This document shows positions 1 through 9,410 of a DNA stretch of 64,000 bases, one piece after another. How positions within the stretch are numbered: position 1 is the stretch's first letter; each line of letters starts with the position of its first letter. A program made the translations under genes and the position numbers. The notes under the pieces were generated by a model. The model had not been told where the DNA came from and searched no databases. It saw nothing but the letters and a program-made list of their open reading frames with translations. The stretch comes from Phenylobacterium sp. (GTDB taxonomy: Bacteria; Pseudomonadota; Alphaproteobacteria; Caulobacterales; Caulobacteraceae): assembly GCF_030680185.1 (NCBI RefSeq), contig NZ_JAUXVZ010000027.1, positions 1-64,000 on the forward strand, given 5' to 3'.

Positions 1-1
1 G

Positions 2-781
2 GTGATGAGCGAGCTCTACCGGCCGCTGTTCCTGAACGAGACGCCCATCGTCTTCACCGGCCGGCGGACCAGCGAGCTGATCAAGTATGCGGCCAACGCC
101 TTCCTGGCCATGAAGATCACCTTCATCAACGAGATGGCCGATCTCTGCGAAGCCGTCGGGGCCGATGTGCAGCAGGTGGCCAAGGGCATCGGCCTGGACG
201 GGCGGATCGGGTCGAAGTTCCTGAACGCCGGTCCCGGCTATGGGGGCTCATGCTTCCCCAAGGACACCCTGGCGCTCGTGCGCACCGCCACCGACTTCGG
301 CGCGCCGGTGCAGCTGATCGAGACCACGGTGCGGGTCAATGATCAGCGCAAGAAGGCCATGGCCCAGAAGGTCATCACCGCCATGGGCGGGGACCTGGCC
401 GGCAAGAAGGTCGGCGTGCTCGGCCTGACCTTCAAGCCCAATACCGACGACATGCGCGATGCGCCGAGCCTGGACATCATCCCGGCCCTGCAGGCGGCCG
501 GCGCGACGATCAGCGCCTTCGACCCCGAAGGCGAGCGCGAGGCGCGCCATCTGCTCAAGGATGTGGACTTCGTCGCAGATCCCTACGCCGCGGCCAAGAA
601 CGCCGACGCGGTCGTGATCATCACCGAATGGGATCAGTTCCGGGCGCTGGACCTCGACCGGCTCAAGGCCGACATGGCCGCTCCGGTGCTCGTCGACCTG
701 CGCAACATCTACAACCCCGCCGAGGTCCGTCGGCAGGGGTTCAGCTATACCAGCGTCGGGCGGGCCGAGAGTGGGCTCTGA
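2..781 (+). CDS. ugd: UDP-glucose 6-dehydrogenase, 3' part (5' end outside window)
   Basis: Oxidises UDP-glucose to UDP-glucuronate with two NAD+, supplying an acidic sugar for surface polysaccharide. About 259 residues of a usual 430-450 are visible, covering the end of the NAD domain, the central helical domain and the UDP-binding domain. The catalytic cysteine lies in GPGYGGSCFPKD (Cys84 of the visible part). The UDP-domain motif GLTFKPNTDDMRDAP follows. The frame is open at the left edge, so the in-frame GTG/ATG at the edge is probably not the true start. It heads the glycan locus, and the next gene begins at its stop codon. The family call is secure. Confidence 0.95.
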   Translation: MMSELYRPLFLNETPIVFTGRRTSELIKYAANAFLAMKITFINEMADLCEAVGADVQQVAKGIGLDGRIGSKFLNAGPGYGGSCFPKDTLALVRTATDFGAPVQLIETTVRVNDQRKKAMAQKVITAMGGDLAGKKVGVLGLTFKPNTDDMRDAPSLDIIPALQAAGATISAFDPEGEREARHLLKDVDFVADPYAAAKNADAVVIITEWDQFRALDLDRLKADMAAPVLVDLRNIYNPAEVRRQGFSYTSVGRAESGL

Positions 782-782
782 C

Positions 783-1937
783 ATGATGACGGACCGGGAG
801 CAGATGATGCATCCCAATGTCGTGGACGGGCCATACGACTTGACCTTGAATGGCCGATTTCTGACACAGCCCATCACCGGTGTTCAAAGAGTTGCACGCG
901 AGTTTCTGTCAGAACTCGATCGCATGATCCATGCCGGTGAAGCGGACCTGAGGGTCCGGGTCATGGCGCCCGCGGCGGGTGACTTGATTGAAGCGCCTGT
1001 TTTGAAAGTCGTGAGGGTCGAACGGGCAGGGCGATTAAGTGGGCACGCCTGGGAACAGGCTGAGTTGCCATGGCTGGCGGGCAGCGAACCGCTACTTTGT
1101 CTGGGTAATACTGCACCCATAGCGAGACTGCTGACGCGCCGTGGTCGCACCGTCACCATGGTCCATGACCTGTCCTACGCCTACTTTCCGGCGGCGTATG
1201 ACTGGAAATTCCGTGCGCTCTACCAAATCATTATGCCGCGGGTGCTGCGCTGGAGCGACGCCGTTGTCACGGTGTCGGCCTCGGAGCGTGCCGCCATATC
1301 GCGGCACTACCCCTTTATGGCCGACGACCCCCGGTTCAGCTTCACGCAGAATGGCGGCCTCGAAGACCGGACGATGGCGGACGCACCGCCCTTCGAAGGC
1401 CGGCCAAACGACTACCTCTATGTGGGGTCTCTCACTAAGAGGAAAAACGCCCAAGGCCTGCTAGAGGCAAGCCTCATTCTCGCGCGCGAGGACGGGGCGA
1501 GCATCACCTTTGTGGGGGCAAATGGTCCAAGCTTTGAAGGCACAACCCTAGATGTCCCGTCAGACTTAGAGGGAAAACTCAGGTTCCTGGGTCAGATCAA
1601 CGACGCTGGTAAGATCTTCGAGGAGTACCGCAAAGCCAAGGCCCTTCTGTTTCCCTCCTTTTATGAGGCATCACCTCTGCCTCCAATCGAAGCCATGTCC
1701 TTTGGCTGCCCTGTAGTTGCAAGCCGCATCCCAAGCTTAGAAGAACGATGCGGTGACGCCGCGGTCTATTGCGACGCCCACGACACTGGTTCCATAGTCG
1801 AAGCCGCGCGTTCCTTGACATCCTCACAAGCCCGGTGGGCCGACTACGCCCAGCGGGGCCGCCTTCAGGCGGCAAAATACTCTTGGGGGCGACAGGCAAG
1901 GGACGTGCTCGCGTTGCTGAAGCTTGAGGGCGTTTGA
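783..1937 (+). CDS. glycosyltransferase, GT4-like
   Basis: Retaining GT-B glycosyltransferase, about 384 residues, probably adding one sugar to the lipid-linked repeat unit on the cytoplasmic side of the inner membrane. The N-terminal part has the GVQRVAREFL segment common in this group. The C-terminal donor domain has the E-x7-E motif (EASPLPPIE, about Glu295-Glu303) followed by GCPVVASRIPSLEE. The ATG at 783 is used; a GTG at 771 and ATGs at 804/807 (preceded by GGGAG) are alternatives. It overlaps or abuts ugd and shares ATGA with the next gene, so translational coupling is likely. Donor and acceptor cannot be read from the sequence. Confidence 0.85.
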   Translation: MMTDREQMMHPNVVDGPYDLTLNGRFLTQPITGVQRVAREFLSELDRMIHAGEADLRVRVMAPAAGDLIEAPVLKVVRVERAGRLSGHAWEQAELPWLAGSEPLLCLGNTAPIARLLTRRGRTVTMVHDLSYAYFPAAYDWKFRALYQIIMPRVLRWSDAVVTVSASERAAISRHYPFMADDPRFSFTQNGGLEDRTMADAPPFEGRPNDYLYVGSLTKRKNAQGLLEASLILAREDGASITFVGANGPSFEGTTLDVPSDLEGKLRFLGQINDAGKIFEEYRKAKALLFPSFYEASPLPPIEAMSFGCPVVASRIPSLEERCGDAAVYCDAHDTGSIVEAARSLTSSQARWADYAQRGRLQAAKYSWGRQARDVLALLKLEGV

Positions 1938-3058
1938 TGATGCCTAAGATGCCGACGTGGCGGGTCCGTCTGGTTCATGAAACGAACCCTAGAAAGTACT
2001 TTCCAGCGCTATTCGACCTGGCTGAAGCGGGTCAGATTCACCTGACCGGCGCTCATCGCTATAGCGTGATCAAGGAGTGGGCCCGCTCTGCCGTTAAAGA
2101 CCGGCTCCCTCTCGGCCAGCGAACCATGAACGCCCTCGGCGACCTCGCCTTTCGACTCAGGCTTCCCTTCGTGCGCGGAGAGACGGTGATCCTGGGCTTT
2201 GCGCCCTGGGATTTCAGGATGCTGCTCTATGGCGCTCTGAGCTATCGCAACCAAGTCATCTATCACACGTCCTGGCCAGACTGGCGCCTCCGAGCTACGC
2301 CCCGGCAGGCAGGCCCCGCAACCGCCCTGCTCCGTTGGATCTGGCTCAAGATACTGAGCGGACCGAACGTCCGCACTGTGGCGGTCACTGACGCCGTAGC
2401 CGCAAGTTATGAGCATGAGACGGGCTTGCCCGCCAAGGTTATACCTCACGCTGTGCCGGAGGTTTTTTTCCAGGCGGGCCGCGATCGAGTTGACGCGACG
2501 CCCGAGGGCGGCCTGAAGCTGATCTTCGTCGGCGAAGTCTCTGAGAAGAAGGGAATTCCGCAACTTATCACACTCATGTCCAGCCTAGCTGACCAAGACG
2601 TCAGCCTGACGATCGTCGGGACAGGTCCGATGTCCAGTCATCTAGAGGGGGGAAGGACGCCGCCAGGCATTACCTATCTGGGACCCATCTTGGATCGACA
2701 TGAGATGGCCCAGCTCATGAAGTCTCATGACATCATGTTGCTCCTTTCCCAGAGGACTGCAAACTGGGAAGAGCTATTTGGCATCGCCCTCGTGGAAGGG
2801 ATCGCGGCGGGTCTTCTGGTGGTGGCCAGCGATCACGTCGGACCGCGGACGATATTGGGACCGGAGGCCGAGACAATTTTTTCAGAAGATGACCTGAAGG
2901 GCGTGCTTGGGCTGCTCCGGCGTTGCGCTAATGATCGGTCCGCTTTGACGCGCCTTAAGGATGGCCAAAGGCGCGCGGCGAACCGTTTTCATATTTCCCA
3001 CGTTCGCCAGCTCTGGCTGGACGAGCTGCTGTCCCAACCTGCTGGGTCTGACGCATGA
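1937..3058 (+). CDS. glycosyltransferase, GT4-like
   Basis: Second GT-B glycosyltransferase, 373 residues. The C-terminal half contains LIFVGEVSEKKGIPQLI and the nucleotide-sugar E-x7-E motif (ELFGIALVE, about Glu279-Glu287). The ATG at 1937 overlaps the upstream stop as ATGA, and the gene ends with another ATGA overlap into the polymerase, so these genes form one tightly coupled operon. A TTG at 1934 would add one residue and is less likely. Sugar specificity is unknown. Confidence 0.83.
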   Translation: MMPKMPTWRVRLVHETNPRKYFPALFDLAEAGQIHLTGAHRYSVIKEWARSAVKDRLPLGQRTMNALGDLAFRLRLPFVRGETVILGFAPWDFRMLLYGALSYRNQVIYHTSWPDWRLRATPRQAGPATALLRWIWLKILSGPNVRTVAVTDAVAASYEHETGLPAKVIPHAVPEVFFQAGRDRVDATPEGGLKLIFVGEVSEKKGIPQLITLMSSLADQDVSLTIVGTGPMSSHLEGGRTPPGITYLGPILDRHEMAQLMKSHDIMLLLSQRTANWEELFGIALVEGIAAGLLVVASDHVGPRTILGPEAETIFSEDDLKGVLGLLRRCANDRSALTRLKDGQRRAANRFHISHVRQLWLDELLSQPAGSDA

Positions 3059-4443
3059 CGATGATATCACGCCTCTCTTTCGTTATTGCGCTGGCCTTGC
3101 TCTTCCTGGCGGCCCTCCTTGGGCCGGTCGCGGGGTCAATGGGCGTGGCTTTGGTTGTTGCTTGGCTGTTCTTGGGGGGATCGGCGGGAGCGCTCGTTCA
3201 CGCCATGGTCAATCCAAACCGCGGGGCCGCCTCGCTGATGGCCTACTTCTTCTTTATGTTTTTCGTCGCCTTGCCAGCTGTGGTTCAGATATCGCTAGAC
3301 CTCTTTCCTTGGGGGTCACGCTACACGCCCGAACACCTGGGCATGACCCACACCATTCTCGCAATGGCGATGCTCAGCCTTATGGCTGGCCAAGCCGCAG
3401 TGAAAACCCGCGGCCTTCCCGCGCGCCCAGCGGCTGTTCCGCTTCAGGAACTTGAGTGGAACCGGTACTTCATGGCTGTCCTGGTGTTGCTTGGCCTAGC
3501 CTTCTTGGCCATTGTCTATGTAGGCCCCGGCGTGCTGGTCAATACGCGTGGTGGGCTCCGCGAGATGGCGACGGCGGATGGTGGGGCGAGACAGCAAATT
3601 ATATTTATCGGCCGCTCTCTTGCCCTGCTGTCTCTTGTGATCCTCAGCTATCTGTTTCTCAATACCCCCCGAGGTCAACGGCGACCAATATACGCGGTCT
3701 CAATTGTGGCATTGCCAATTGGCTTGCTGCTGTTCTTCCCGCTGAGCCTGCCGAGATTCCAGATGATGGGAGCGGCGTTAGCTCTGATAGTCATGTTCGT
3801 GAATCTTTACCGTCCCGCGCTCAAAATTGTCATTGGGACAGTTGGTGGCGTATTCTTATTCTATGTGTTCCCCGTTATTAAGGTTTTAACAAGGGGTGGG
3901 AGCTTCACGGAGTTTTTGGACGCACTTTTAGGCGGGCGTGAGCTGTACATGTATATGCTTACGGCGGACTTCGATGCCTATAAACAGGTGACAGATACGC
4001 TGATATACTATGGATACGCAGACCATAGGTGGGGGTATAATTTTTTTGGCGCACTACTTTTCTTCGTTCCTAGAGCGCTATGGCCATCGAAACCCTACGA
4101 TACCGGAAAATATGTCTCAGAGGGCTTGGGGTACACCTACACCAACGTGTCCAATCCACTGCCAGCCGAAGCAATGGCGGCGTTCGGGTTGATCGGGGTC
4201 GTCTTCATTCTCTTCCTATTCGGTGTTCTCATTGCCTACATCGAGCGCCGGGCGCTTGTCGCTACCGTCACCAAGTCCGGCCCTGCCGCCTTGTTTGTCT
4301 ACGCATTGATGGCTGGCTACATAACAATCATACTACGCGGCGCACTTAACGGCGTGGCGCCTCAGTTTGGCAGCGCATTCCTTGCCTGTTTTCTGGTTTG
4401 GCTTGCAGTAAGGACGACGACGCCGCAGAGGATGCGGGCGTGA
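3055..4443 (+). CDS. O-antigen/exopolysaccharide polymerase-like membrane protein (Wzy-like)
   Basis: Integral inner-membrane protein of 462 residues with roughly ten to twelve hydrophobic segments and a long polar loop near residues 290-350, the topology expected of Wzy polymerases. Sequence conservation in Wzy is too low for motif proof, so the call rests on topology, size and position among glycosyltransferases and a flippase. It would join lipid-linked repeat units on the periplasmic face. The start overlaps the upstream stop (ATGA at 3055), and the end overlaps the next start (GTGA at 4440). Base composition begins to fall here, with AT-rich stretches around 3.6-4.1 kb. Confidence 0.7.
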   Translation: MTMISRLSFVIALALLFLAALLGPVAGSMGVALVVAWLFLGGSAGALVHAMVNPNRGAASLMAYFFFMFFVALPAVVQISLDLFPWGSRYTPEHLGMTHTILAMAMLSLMAGQAAVKTRGLPARPAAVPLQELEWNRYFMAVLVLLGLAFLAIVYVGPGVLVNTRGGLREMATADGGARQQIIFIGRSLALLSLVILSYLFLNTPRGQRRPIYAVSIVALPIGLLLFFPLSLPRFQMMGAALALIVMFVNLYRPALKIVIGTVGGVFLFYVFPVIKVLTRGGSFTEFLDALLGGRELYMYMLTADFDAYKQVTDTLIYYGYADHRWGYNFFGALLFFVPRALWPSKPYDTGKYVSEGLGYTYTNVSNPLPAEAMAAFGLIGVVFILFLFGVLIAYIERRALVATVTKSGPAALFVYALMAGYITIILRGALNGVAPQFGSAFLACFLVWLAVRTTTPQRMRA

Positions 4444-5327
4444 TCGACTTCATGATCCTGGGCGCCCAGAAAGCAGCGACCTCCACTCTCCAGGCCGCCT
4501 TGAGCGCCGACCCCGACATCTACATGCCTGCAGGAGAAAGCCCGCTTTTCGAGGAGCCGGAGTATAGCGCTGGCTACTGGCGGCGGTTTGGCGACCCGAC
4601 AAAGAAGGCCGAGATTTGTGGCCTGAAAAGACCTGATAATTTATGCGACGCTGACATTCGCGAGCGAATAGTACGTGATCTGCCAGATGCAAAATTCATC
4701 GTCGTACTTCGCGAACCAATAGGCCGCGCCGTTTCGGCTTACTATCATCTTGTGCGCCATGCCCATCTTCCTCCCGTTGAACTGAATCAGGGACTCAATA
4801 GCAGCCTTGCAGCATTTCGGCGGGGGGAGAAATCTACATCGTCAAACATCATTAGATATGGATGCTACGGAACCGCCCTCCAATCGTGGCAGCAGAGTTA
4901 TTCTTCAGACCGATTTCTAATTCTATCGCAGGAAGCTGTGCGTAGGGATCCAATCGGAGCGATTAACGCCTGCCGGACCCATTTGGGTTTGCCTGCCGGC
5001 GGCCGGCCGGCCAACGATGAGCCCCAGTCTCGAAACGTGGGCATATACCATCCCCAGTTGCTTCGAGCGGCGTGGTTTGTCAGCAGGTTAAAGACCGAGG
5101 TTATGCCTGGAGGGCTGCGGCGCAAAGCGCGGGAACGCTTTGCGCCCCGCGTTATTGGGCAGGTGCTCGGACGAGGCGTCGATTATCTCGCAGCCCGCAC
5201 GCGTCAGCGCGCTGCGCCTTTATGTGCGGAAATCAGGGCTGAATTGACCGAAATCTATTCGGTGGACGAGGCAATTTTGCGACAGGTTGCCCCGCCCGAC
5301 GCCATTGATTGGAGCTTCAGCGCTTGA
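4440..5327 (+). CDS. sulfotransferase 1 (PAPS-dependent, carbohydrate type)
   Basis: Predicted cytoplasmic sulfotransferase of about 295 residues transferring sulfate from PAPS to a glycan or lipid-linked sugar. The 5'-phosphosulfate-binding loop is GAQKAATSTL at residues 8-17. The 3'-phosphate-binding segment is VVLREPIGRAVSAYYH, with the conserved Arg and Ser. GTG at 4440 is chosen because it overlaps the polymerase TGA (GTGA) and places the loop where the family has it; an upstream start at 4398 would add a non-homologous tail. The 3' end overlaps the opposing glycosyltransferase gene by 11 bases. It is the first of five sulfotransferase genes in this locus. Confidence 0.85.
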   Translation: MIDFMILGAQKAATSTLQAALSADPDIYMPAGESPLFEEPEYSAGYWRRFGDPTKKAEICGLKRPDNLCDADIRERIVRDLPDAKFIVVLREPIGRAVSAYYHLVRHAHLPPVELNQGLNSSLAAFRRGEKSTSSNIIRYGCYGTALQSWQQSYSSDRFLILSQEAVRRDPIGAINACRTHLGLPAGGRPANDEPQSRNVGIYHPQLLRAAWFVSRLKTEVMPGGLRRKARERFAPRVIGQVLGRGVDYLAARTRQRAAPLCAEIRAELTEIYSVDEAILRQVAPPDAIDWSFSA

Positions 5328-6360
5328 GCAGGCTCGAGAAGAAAACCGCCGTTTGCCGAGCGATCGTGGGCCAAGCGAAGGGTTCAAGATTGGGATTGGC
5401 GGGAGATCGTTTCAGGTGTTCGGCATGATCGAGCGCTCTGCGCAGTATCTCCCCAGTGAGCGAGGCTTCATAGGTCGTCAGCCAGTCTTCTCCCACTACC
5501 TCAGCCAGCTCGTCGAACAACGGCAAGCGGGAGGCCAAGACGGGCGTGCGGGCGGAGAGGGAATAGATGACGCTTCCGGAGTTAAGCACCTCCCGATACG
5601 GCAGCACCACGAGGGTAGCAGCGCGGACAGAACTGGCGAGCTCGTCCTCGGACAGGAACCTGTTGTCGTACGTCACATGGGCACGAGCGTCGGCCGGCAG
5701 GCGCTCAAGGGCGGGCTCCAGATCAAGGTCCGGATTGTTGACGCTCATCTTGCCAAGTATCCAAAGATTGGCTGTGCCTGGCTTGAGCTCGCCGAACGCC
5801 TTAACCAGCGCTGCGGCGTTCTTGTAGGGAACTATGCTGCCGAAGAAGATGAGGATAGGGGATGTGGTGGGGGCGTCGCCCAGTCGGGCTCCTGGGGGCG
5901 GCTCATATGGGCCATGGGGGATAACGGCAGAGGCTATCCTAGCCAAGGCGGGCTCATCGCGGGACGCGATCAGTTTGGAGCTTTCCGTGAGGTAGATGAC
6001 CCCGTCCAGGGCTGCGATAAATGCGGGCCAGAAGGCTCGCGTCATGAGGGGCCCGTTGCGCTGCCCTACGCGCTTAAGGTTATGCGCCGTCCATACGACC
6101 CGCAGGCCGCGCAGCTTGGCGAAGCCGATAATCGCTTTAAGTAGCGCGAGTTTAACTTTCGCGCGCCCAGGTCGAGCCGTTGCTACGAAGACATCTGGCC
6201 AGTGAAGGTGCAGAATATCCAATCTTGGCTCGAATAATAGGCGAACTAGGGAGAATTCCTTAATAGACACGCCTTCAATGTTGGACATAGACGAATAAAG
6301 AAGGTGTTGATATGGATTTCGACTCGCTGTCGAGTGCGCCGGCCAAGCAAGTATCTTCAT
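5317..6360 (-). CDS. glycosyltransferase, GT4-like
   Basis: Glycosyltransferase of 347 residues, transcribed against its neighbours. It has an N-terminal HLHWPD motif, WTAHNLKR in the acceptor domain, and FFGSIVPYKN plus PYREVLNSGSVIYSLSARTPVLA in the donor domain. The second Glu of the classical E-x7-E motif is not present, as in several sub-families of this group. It converges on sulfotransferase 1 with an 11-base overlap. The AT-rich stretch beyond its start (6361-6471) must hold its promoter. Inverted orientation suggests insertion or rearrangement in the locus. Confidence 0.8.
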   Translation of the reverse strand: MKILAWPAHSTASRNPYQHLLYSSMSNIEGVSIKEFSLVRLLFEPRLDILHLHWPDVFVATARPGRAKVKLALLKAIIGFAKLRGLRVVWTAHNLKRVGQRNGPLMTRAFWPAFIAALDGVIYLTESSKLIASRDEPALARIASAVIPHGPYEPPPGARLGDAPTTSPILIFFGSIVPYKNAAALVKAFGELKPGTANLWILGKMSVNNPDLDLEPALERLPADARAHVTYDNRFLSEDELASSVRAATLVVLPYREVLNSGSVIYSLSARTPVLASRLPLFDELAEVVGEDWLTTYEASLTGEILRRALDHAEHLKRSPANPNLEPFAWPTIARQTAVFFSSLLKR

Positions 6361-6471
6361 ATTTAGGGATCCGTGATGTTATATCTTTCAAACCTACACA
6401 TATAGCCTGTCGAATATACAATAAATTATTTGATGAACCGATGATTCTTGATCAAGGCTAGGGAAGATGTC
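6361..6471. promoter_or_regulatory. AT-rich divergent intergenic region
   Basis: About 110 bases of strongly AT-rich DNA lie between two divergently transcribed genes. An AGGGAA ribosome-binding site for the rightward gene sits near 6460. Promoters for both directions must lie here or inside the neighbours. I could not fix convincing -35/-10 pairs. Confidence 0.4.
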
Positions 6472-7242
6472 ATGGCAGGTCTTCGGAAGAGATTTTATGC
6501 GCCCGTTCGTCAGCGGTTTAAGCAAATTGCCCACGAGTTATCTCAGAATAATTATGCGCAGGATCGAAAGCTAGTTCATCACGGAATACAAAGATCTGGG
6601 ACAAATTATCTATGCGCAACTCTTGAACTATCAGGATTTTATATTCTAAATAAAGTTGACCCTAGGAGATCAAGCCCAAGGCATAAACATTGTAGGTGGC
6701 AGGACGATAAAGATACCATTGTCATGGATAAAGAGTATGATAATAGGTATTCTGTTTCAACAATTATAGATATCAACAAAATATGTTCATATCCCATGAT
6801 GCAGCAACATATTGTCATATATAAGACGCCGTCGTCGTGGGTTGACAGCATACTTAGGTGGGGATTGGCCAATAAGTGGTTCGCCGATATTGAATCCTTC
6901 TTTGAATGTCCTAACCTTGGTTCTGCGTACGTGAGGGAGTGGGACGCCTATCACTGCAAGTGGGCGAGCATGGCTGTGATGAACCCTGAATTGGTGCTCA
7001 TGCTTTCCTACGAACAGATGGTGGCCGACCCTCATAGGGCATTGCAGGATATCAGCCATTTTGTCGGCCGAGGGCCGGAGGCGACGGCGACGGCGGTGGG
7101 GCGTCTGGCAAAGGTCCCGCATTCGAAGGCGCGGCCGTTGGACGGGGCGGCGATAAGAGGCGGCGTCGATGGCCGCATCCTAGATCTAGTCCAGTCGGTT
7201 GGGTTTAAGGCGCCTGTTTCAGGCCGCGCTGGGCTGTCGTGA
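6472..7242 (+). CDS. sulfotransferase-like protein 2
   Basis: Predicted sulfotransferase of 256 residues. A P-loop-like PAPS site GIQRSGTNYL spans residues 38-47 and a 3'-phosphate segment IVIYKTPSSWVDSILRWG lies further on. ATG 6472 is used because AGGGAA precedes it at proper spacing; a TTG 24 bases upstream is a weaker option. Codon use is strikingly unlike the neighbours: the first two thirds are AT-rich (ATA, AAT, TAT common) while the last third returns to GC-rich usage. This points to transfer with recombination inside the gene. It is coupled by GTGA to the flippase gene. Confidence 0.75.
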   Translation: MAGLRKRFYAPVRQRFKQIAHELSQNNYAQDRKLVHHGIQRSGTNYLCATLELSGFYILNKVDPRRSSPRHKHCRWQDDKDTIVMDKEYDNRYSVSTIIDINKICSYPMMQQHIVIYKTPSSWVDSILRWGLANKWFADIESFFECPNLGSAYVREWDAYHCKWASMAVMNPELVLMLSYEQMVADPHRALQDISHFVGRGPEATATAVGRLAKVPHSKARPLDGAAIRGGVDGRILDLVQSVGFKAPVSGRAGLS

Positions 7243-8570
7243 GAATGATCCCGGCGCGGATCATTCGTCAGCTTTCGTCGCTGTTCGGGGTTCGGTTTCT
7301 GGCTATTGGCTTGACGTTCGCCCAGACGGTCGTTCTGACGCGCGTTTTTGGACCAGATGCGTATGGCGCTCTAACATTTGCCATTTCTAGCTGCGCCCTC
7401 GCCACTCTCGTGGCCGCCTGTGGGTTCGACCAGTTGCTTATGCGTCGCTTGGCGGCCCTTGGTGAGGATGAAGTCCGAACCGATCTGCATTGGCGGAAGC
7501 TCCTGGGCTTCAGCCTTGTATTTTCATCCTCTGTGACCGCTCTGATCCTAGTGATCGGCCTGACTTTGCTTGTTTGGCAGGATCTTGGTGGCGCCTACCG
7601 GACGACCCTGATCGGAGCCTGTATCGCCCTTCCGTTGATGATCATCCGGAAGTATTGCGAAGCGATCGTCCAAGGGTCTCAACGGGTGCTTCGCTCGATC
7701 ATCGGCAGCCAGCTGATCTTCCCCTTCCTCGTCATACTAGGCGGGGGAGTAGTCTTCGCGATGGAAGGTTCCAAAGACACGACCTCCATCACTGTCCTGT
7801 ACGTCCTGGCGATGATCGGTAGCACCCTCGCAGCCCTAGTTGTGCTTGGGCGAAGCTGGAAGGTCCTGGCGCTTCGTGTCAGTTCGACCGAAGGGGACGC
7901 TCCGAGGCCCAGGACAATCTTGATTTCGGGGGTAAGTCTCGGCCTTGTTGGTTCTGGGTTTGTGCTGAGCCAAAATATCGACTTCTTTATTCTGGGCGTG
8001 CTGGGTGAGCCCTCTGATGTCGCGCTTGTTCGGGTCAGCGCCCGCGTGGCCGAAGCGATTGGCATGCTGCGCGCCGTGGCCCTGCTTCAATACAAGCCCC
8101 TACTCGCGCGAGCCAGCGGTCGCGGCGAGACGAAACTGTTCGCTGACCATATCCGCAAGCTCTGTCTTGTATTCACGCTGACTGGCACGCCCCTCTTTCT
8201 CATTGCCGTCTTTTTCGGCGAAGAGGTCATGGGTGTGTTCGGCCCGGGGTTTGTCGAGGGCGCATGGATCATGCGCGTCTATGTCCTGGGGGTATTTATT
8301 TCGCTTCTCACCGGCGCGAGCGGCCCGGTTCTCACGATGAGCGGGCACGAGAATATCGTGGCGCGGCTGTTATGGGTATCGCTTGGGATCAATATCTTGC
8401 TCGACCTGGCCTTGATCCCTTGGGTTGGCGCGATTGGCTGCGGGATTGCGACGGTGGTCGCGCAGACCTTCTTCAATGTGAGCACTGTGGTGATCGCCCG
8501 CCGACGCCTGGGGCTCGACCCTTCCATATTGATGTTCGTGCCGGCCCTTCGGCCAGGGGCGCCGAAATGA
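7239..8570 (+). CDS. lipopolysaccharide/exopolysaccharide flippase (Wzx-like, MOP superfamily)
   Basis: Inner-membrane protein of 443 residues with about twelve hydrophobic helices, and the N-terminal pattern FLAIGLTFAQTVVLTRVFGPDAYGALTF typical of polysaccharide_synt/MatE-type flippases. It would move the undecaprenyl-diphosphate-linked, possibly sulfated repeat unit to the periplasmic face. GTG 7239 overlaps the preceding TGA, and the stop overlaps the ATG of the next sulfotransferase, so translation is coupled on both sides. Confidence 0.85.
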   Translation: MRMIPARIIRQLSSLFGVRFLAIGLTFAQTVVLTRVFGPDAYGALTFAISSCALATLVAACGFDQLLMRRLAALGEDEVRTDLHWRKLLGFSLVFSSSVTALILVIGLTLLVWQDLGGAYRTTLIGACIALPLMIIRKYCEAIVQGSQRVLRSIIGSQLIFPFLVILGGGVVFAMEGSKDTTSITVLYVLAMIGSTLAALVVLGRSWKVLALRVSSTEGDAPRPRTILISGVSLGLVGSGFVLSQNIDFFILGVLGEPSDVALVRVSARVAEAIGMLRAVALLQYKPLLARASGRGETKLFADHIRKLCLVFTLTGTPLFLIAVFFGEEVMGVFGPGFVEGAWIMRVYVLGVFISLLTGASGPVLTMSGHENIVARLLWVSLGINILLDLALIPWVGAIGCGIATVVAQTFFNVSTVVIARRRLGLDPSILMFVPALRPGAPK

Positions 8571-9409
8571 TGGATCGCCGACTCGAGTTAGCAGGGTCTA
8601 AGGCGCCCATGCGTGTGTTCCTGGTGGGCTCGCCACGCTCTGGCACGACGCTCTTCCAAACGTGGCTTATGAGCACGGGCCGCGTGACATCGTTCTCAGA
8701 GACCCATTTTTTTGCGCGCTTGCAGACAATCGGACCTCGTTGGAAGCGGGTGGCTTACGCTCTGCGAGCGTATAGGTTTCTCGATAAATGGCGACAAACC
8801 CAGGGTGTCGAGCGTCGACCACGGCTTTTCTTCGGCGTGGATGGCGCGGCCCGAGAGTTCGTTGCCTGTCTTGATTCTAAAGCTCTTGCTGAAGGCAAGC
8901 CGATTTGGCTGGAGAAAACGCCCCGCCATCTCAACTACGTCGCGTTGATCGCCAGAACGACGCCTGGAGCGCGCTTCATCTTTGTTAGACGCGAGCCATT
9001 GGGCACGATCCGATCAATGCGTAATGCGCGGGCGCGATGGAGCAAGATCCAAGGAAATGAGGATCTTTTGGCCATCTCGCGATGGTTTGCGGACCGGGCA
9101 ACCATCGAACTGGAAGCGGCGCGTCGGGATGGGCTGGTTGTCGATTATGAGGATCTCATAGAGAACCCGAAAGAAATGGCGGAGCGGGTCGGCGCTTTCC
9201 TGGGGGTGGAGCCCGTCCTGTTTCAGCCTCTCGACCAACTCCAGGCTCATGCCGAGCAGATCGTAAAGCCTCATGAGGTGTGGAAGGCCAATAATCTGGC
9301 GGCTCAACCCAATCTGATCAGGGAAGACGACGCTGTGCTACGGGCGGATCTAGAGCGCATTCGGGTGTCTCTCGATAGCGCATTCGCGCCTCTTCGAAAG
9401 ACTGACTGA
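8567..9409 (+). CDS. sulfotransferase 3
   Basis: Predicted sulfotransferase of 280 residues. The PAPS 5'-phosphosulfate loop is GSPRSGTT at residues 21-28 and the 3'-phosphate segment is RFIFVRREPLGTIRSM. A further family-like feature is DYEDLIENPKEMAERVGAFLG near the C-terminus. ATG 8567 overlaps the flippase stop (ATGA); the same frame stays open about 300 bases upstream, but that region is flippase coding. The next sulfotransferase starts two bases after its stop. Confidence 0.87.
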   Translation: MMDRRLELAGSKAPMRVFLVGSPRSGTTLFQTWLMSTGRVTSFSETHFFARLQTIGPRWKRVAYALRAYRFLDKWRQTQGVERRPRLFFGVDGAAREFVACLDSKALAEGKPIWLEKTPRHLNYVALIARTTPGARFIFVRREPLGTIRSMRNARARWSKIQGNEDLLAISRWFADRATIELEAARRDGLVVDYEDLIENPKEMAERVGAFLGVEPVLFQPLDQLQAHAEQIVKPHEVWKANNLAAQPNLIREDDAVLRADLERIRVSLDSAFAPLRKTD

Positions 9410-9410
9410 C

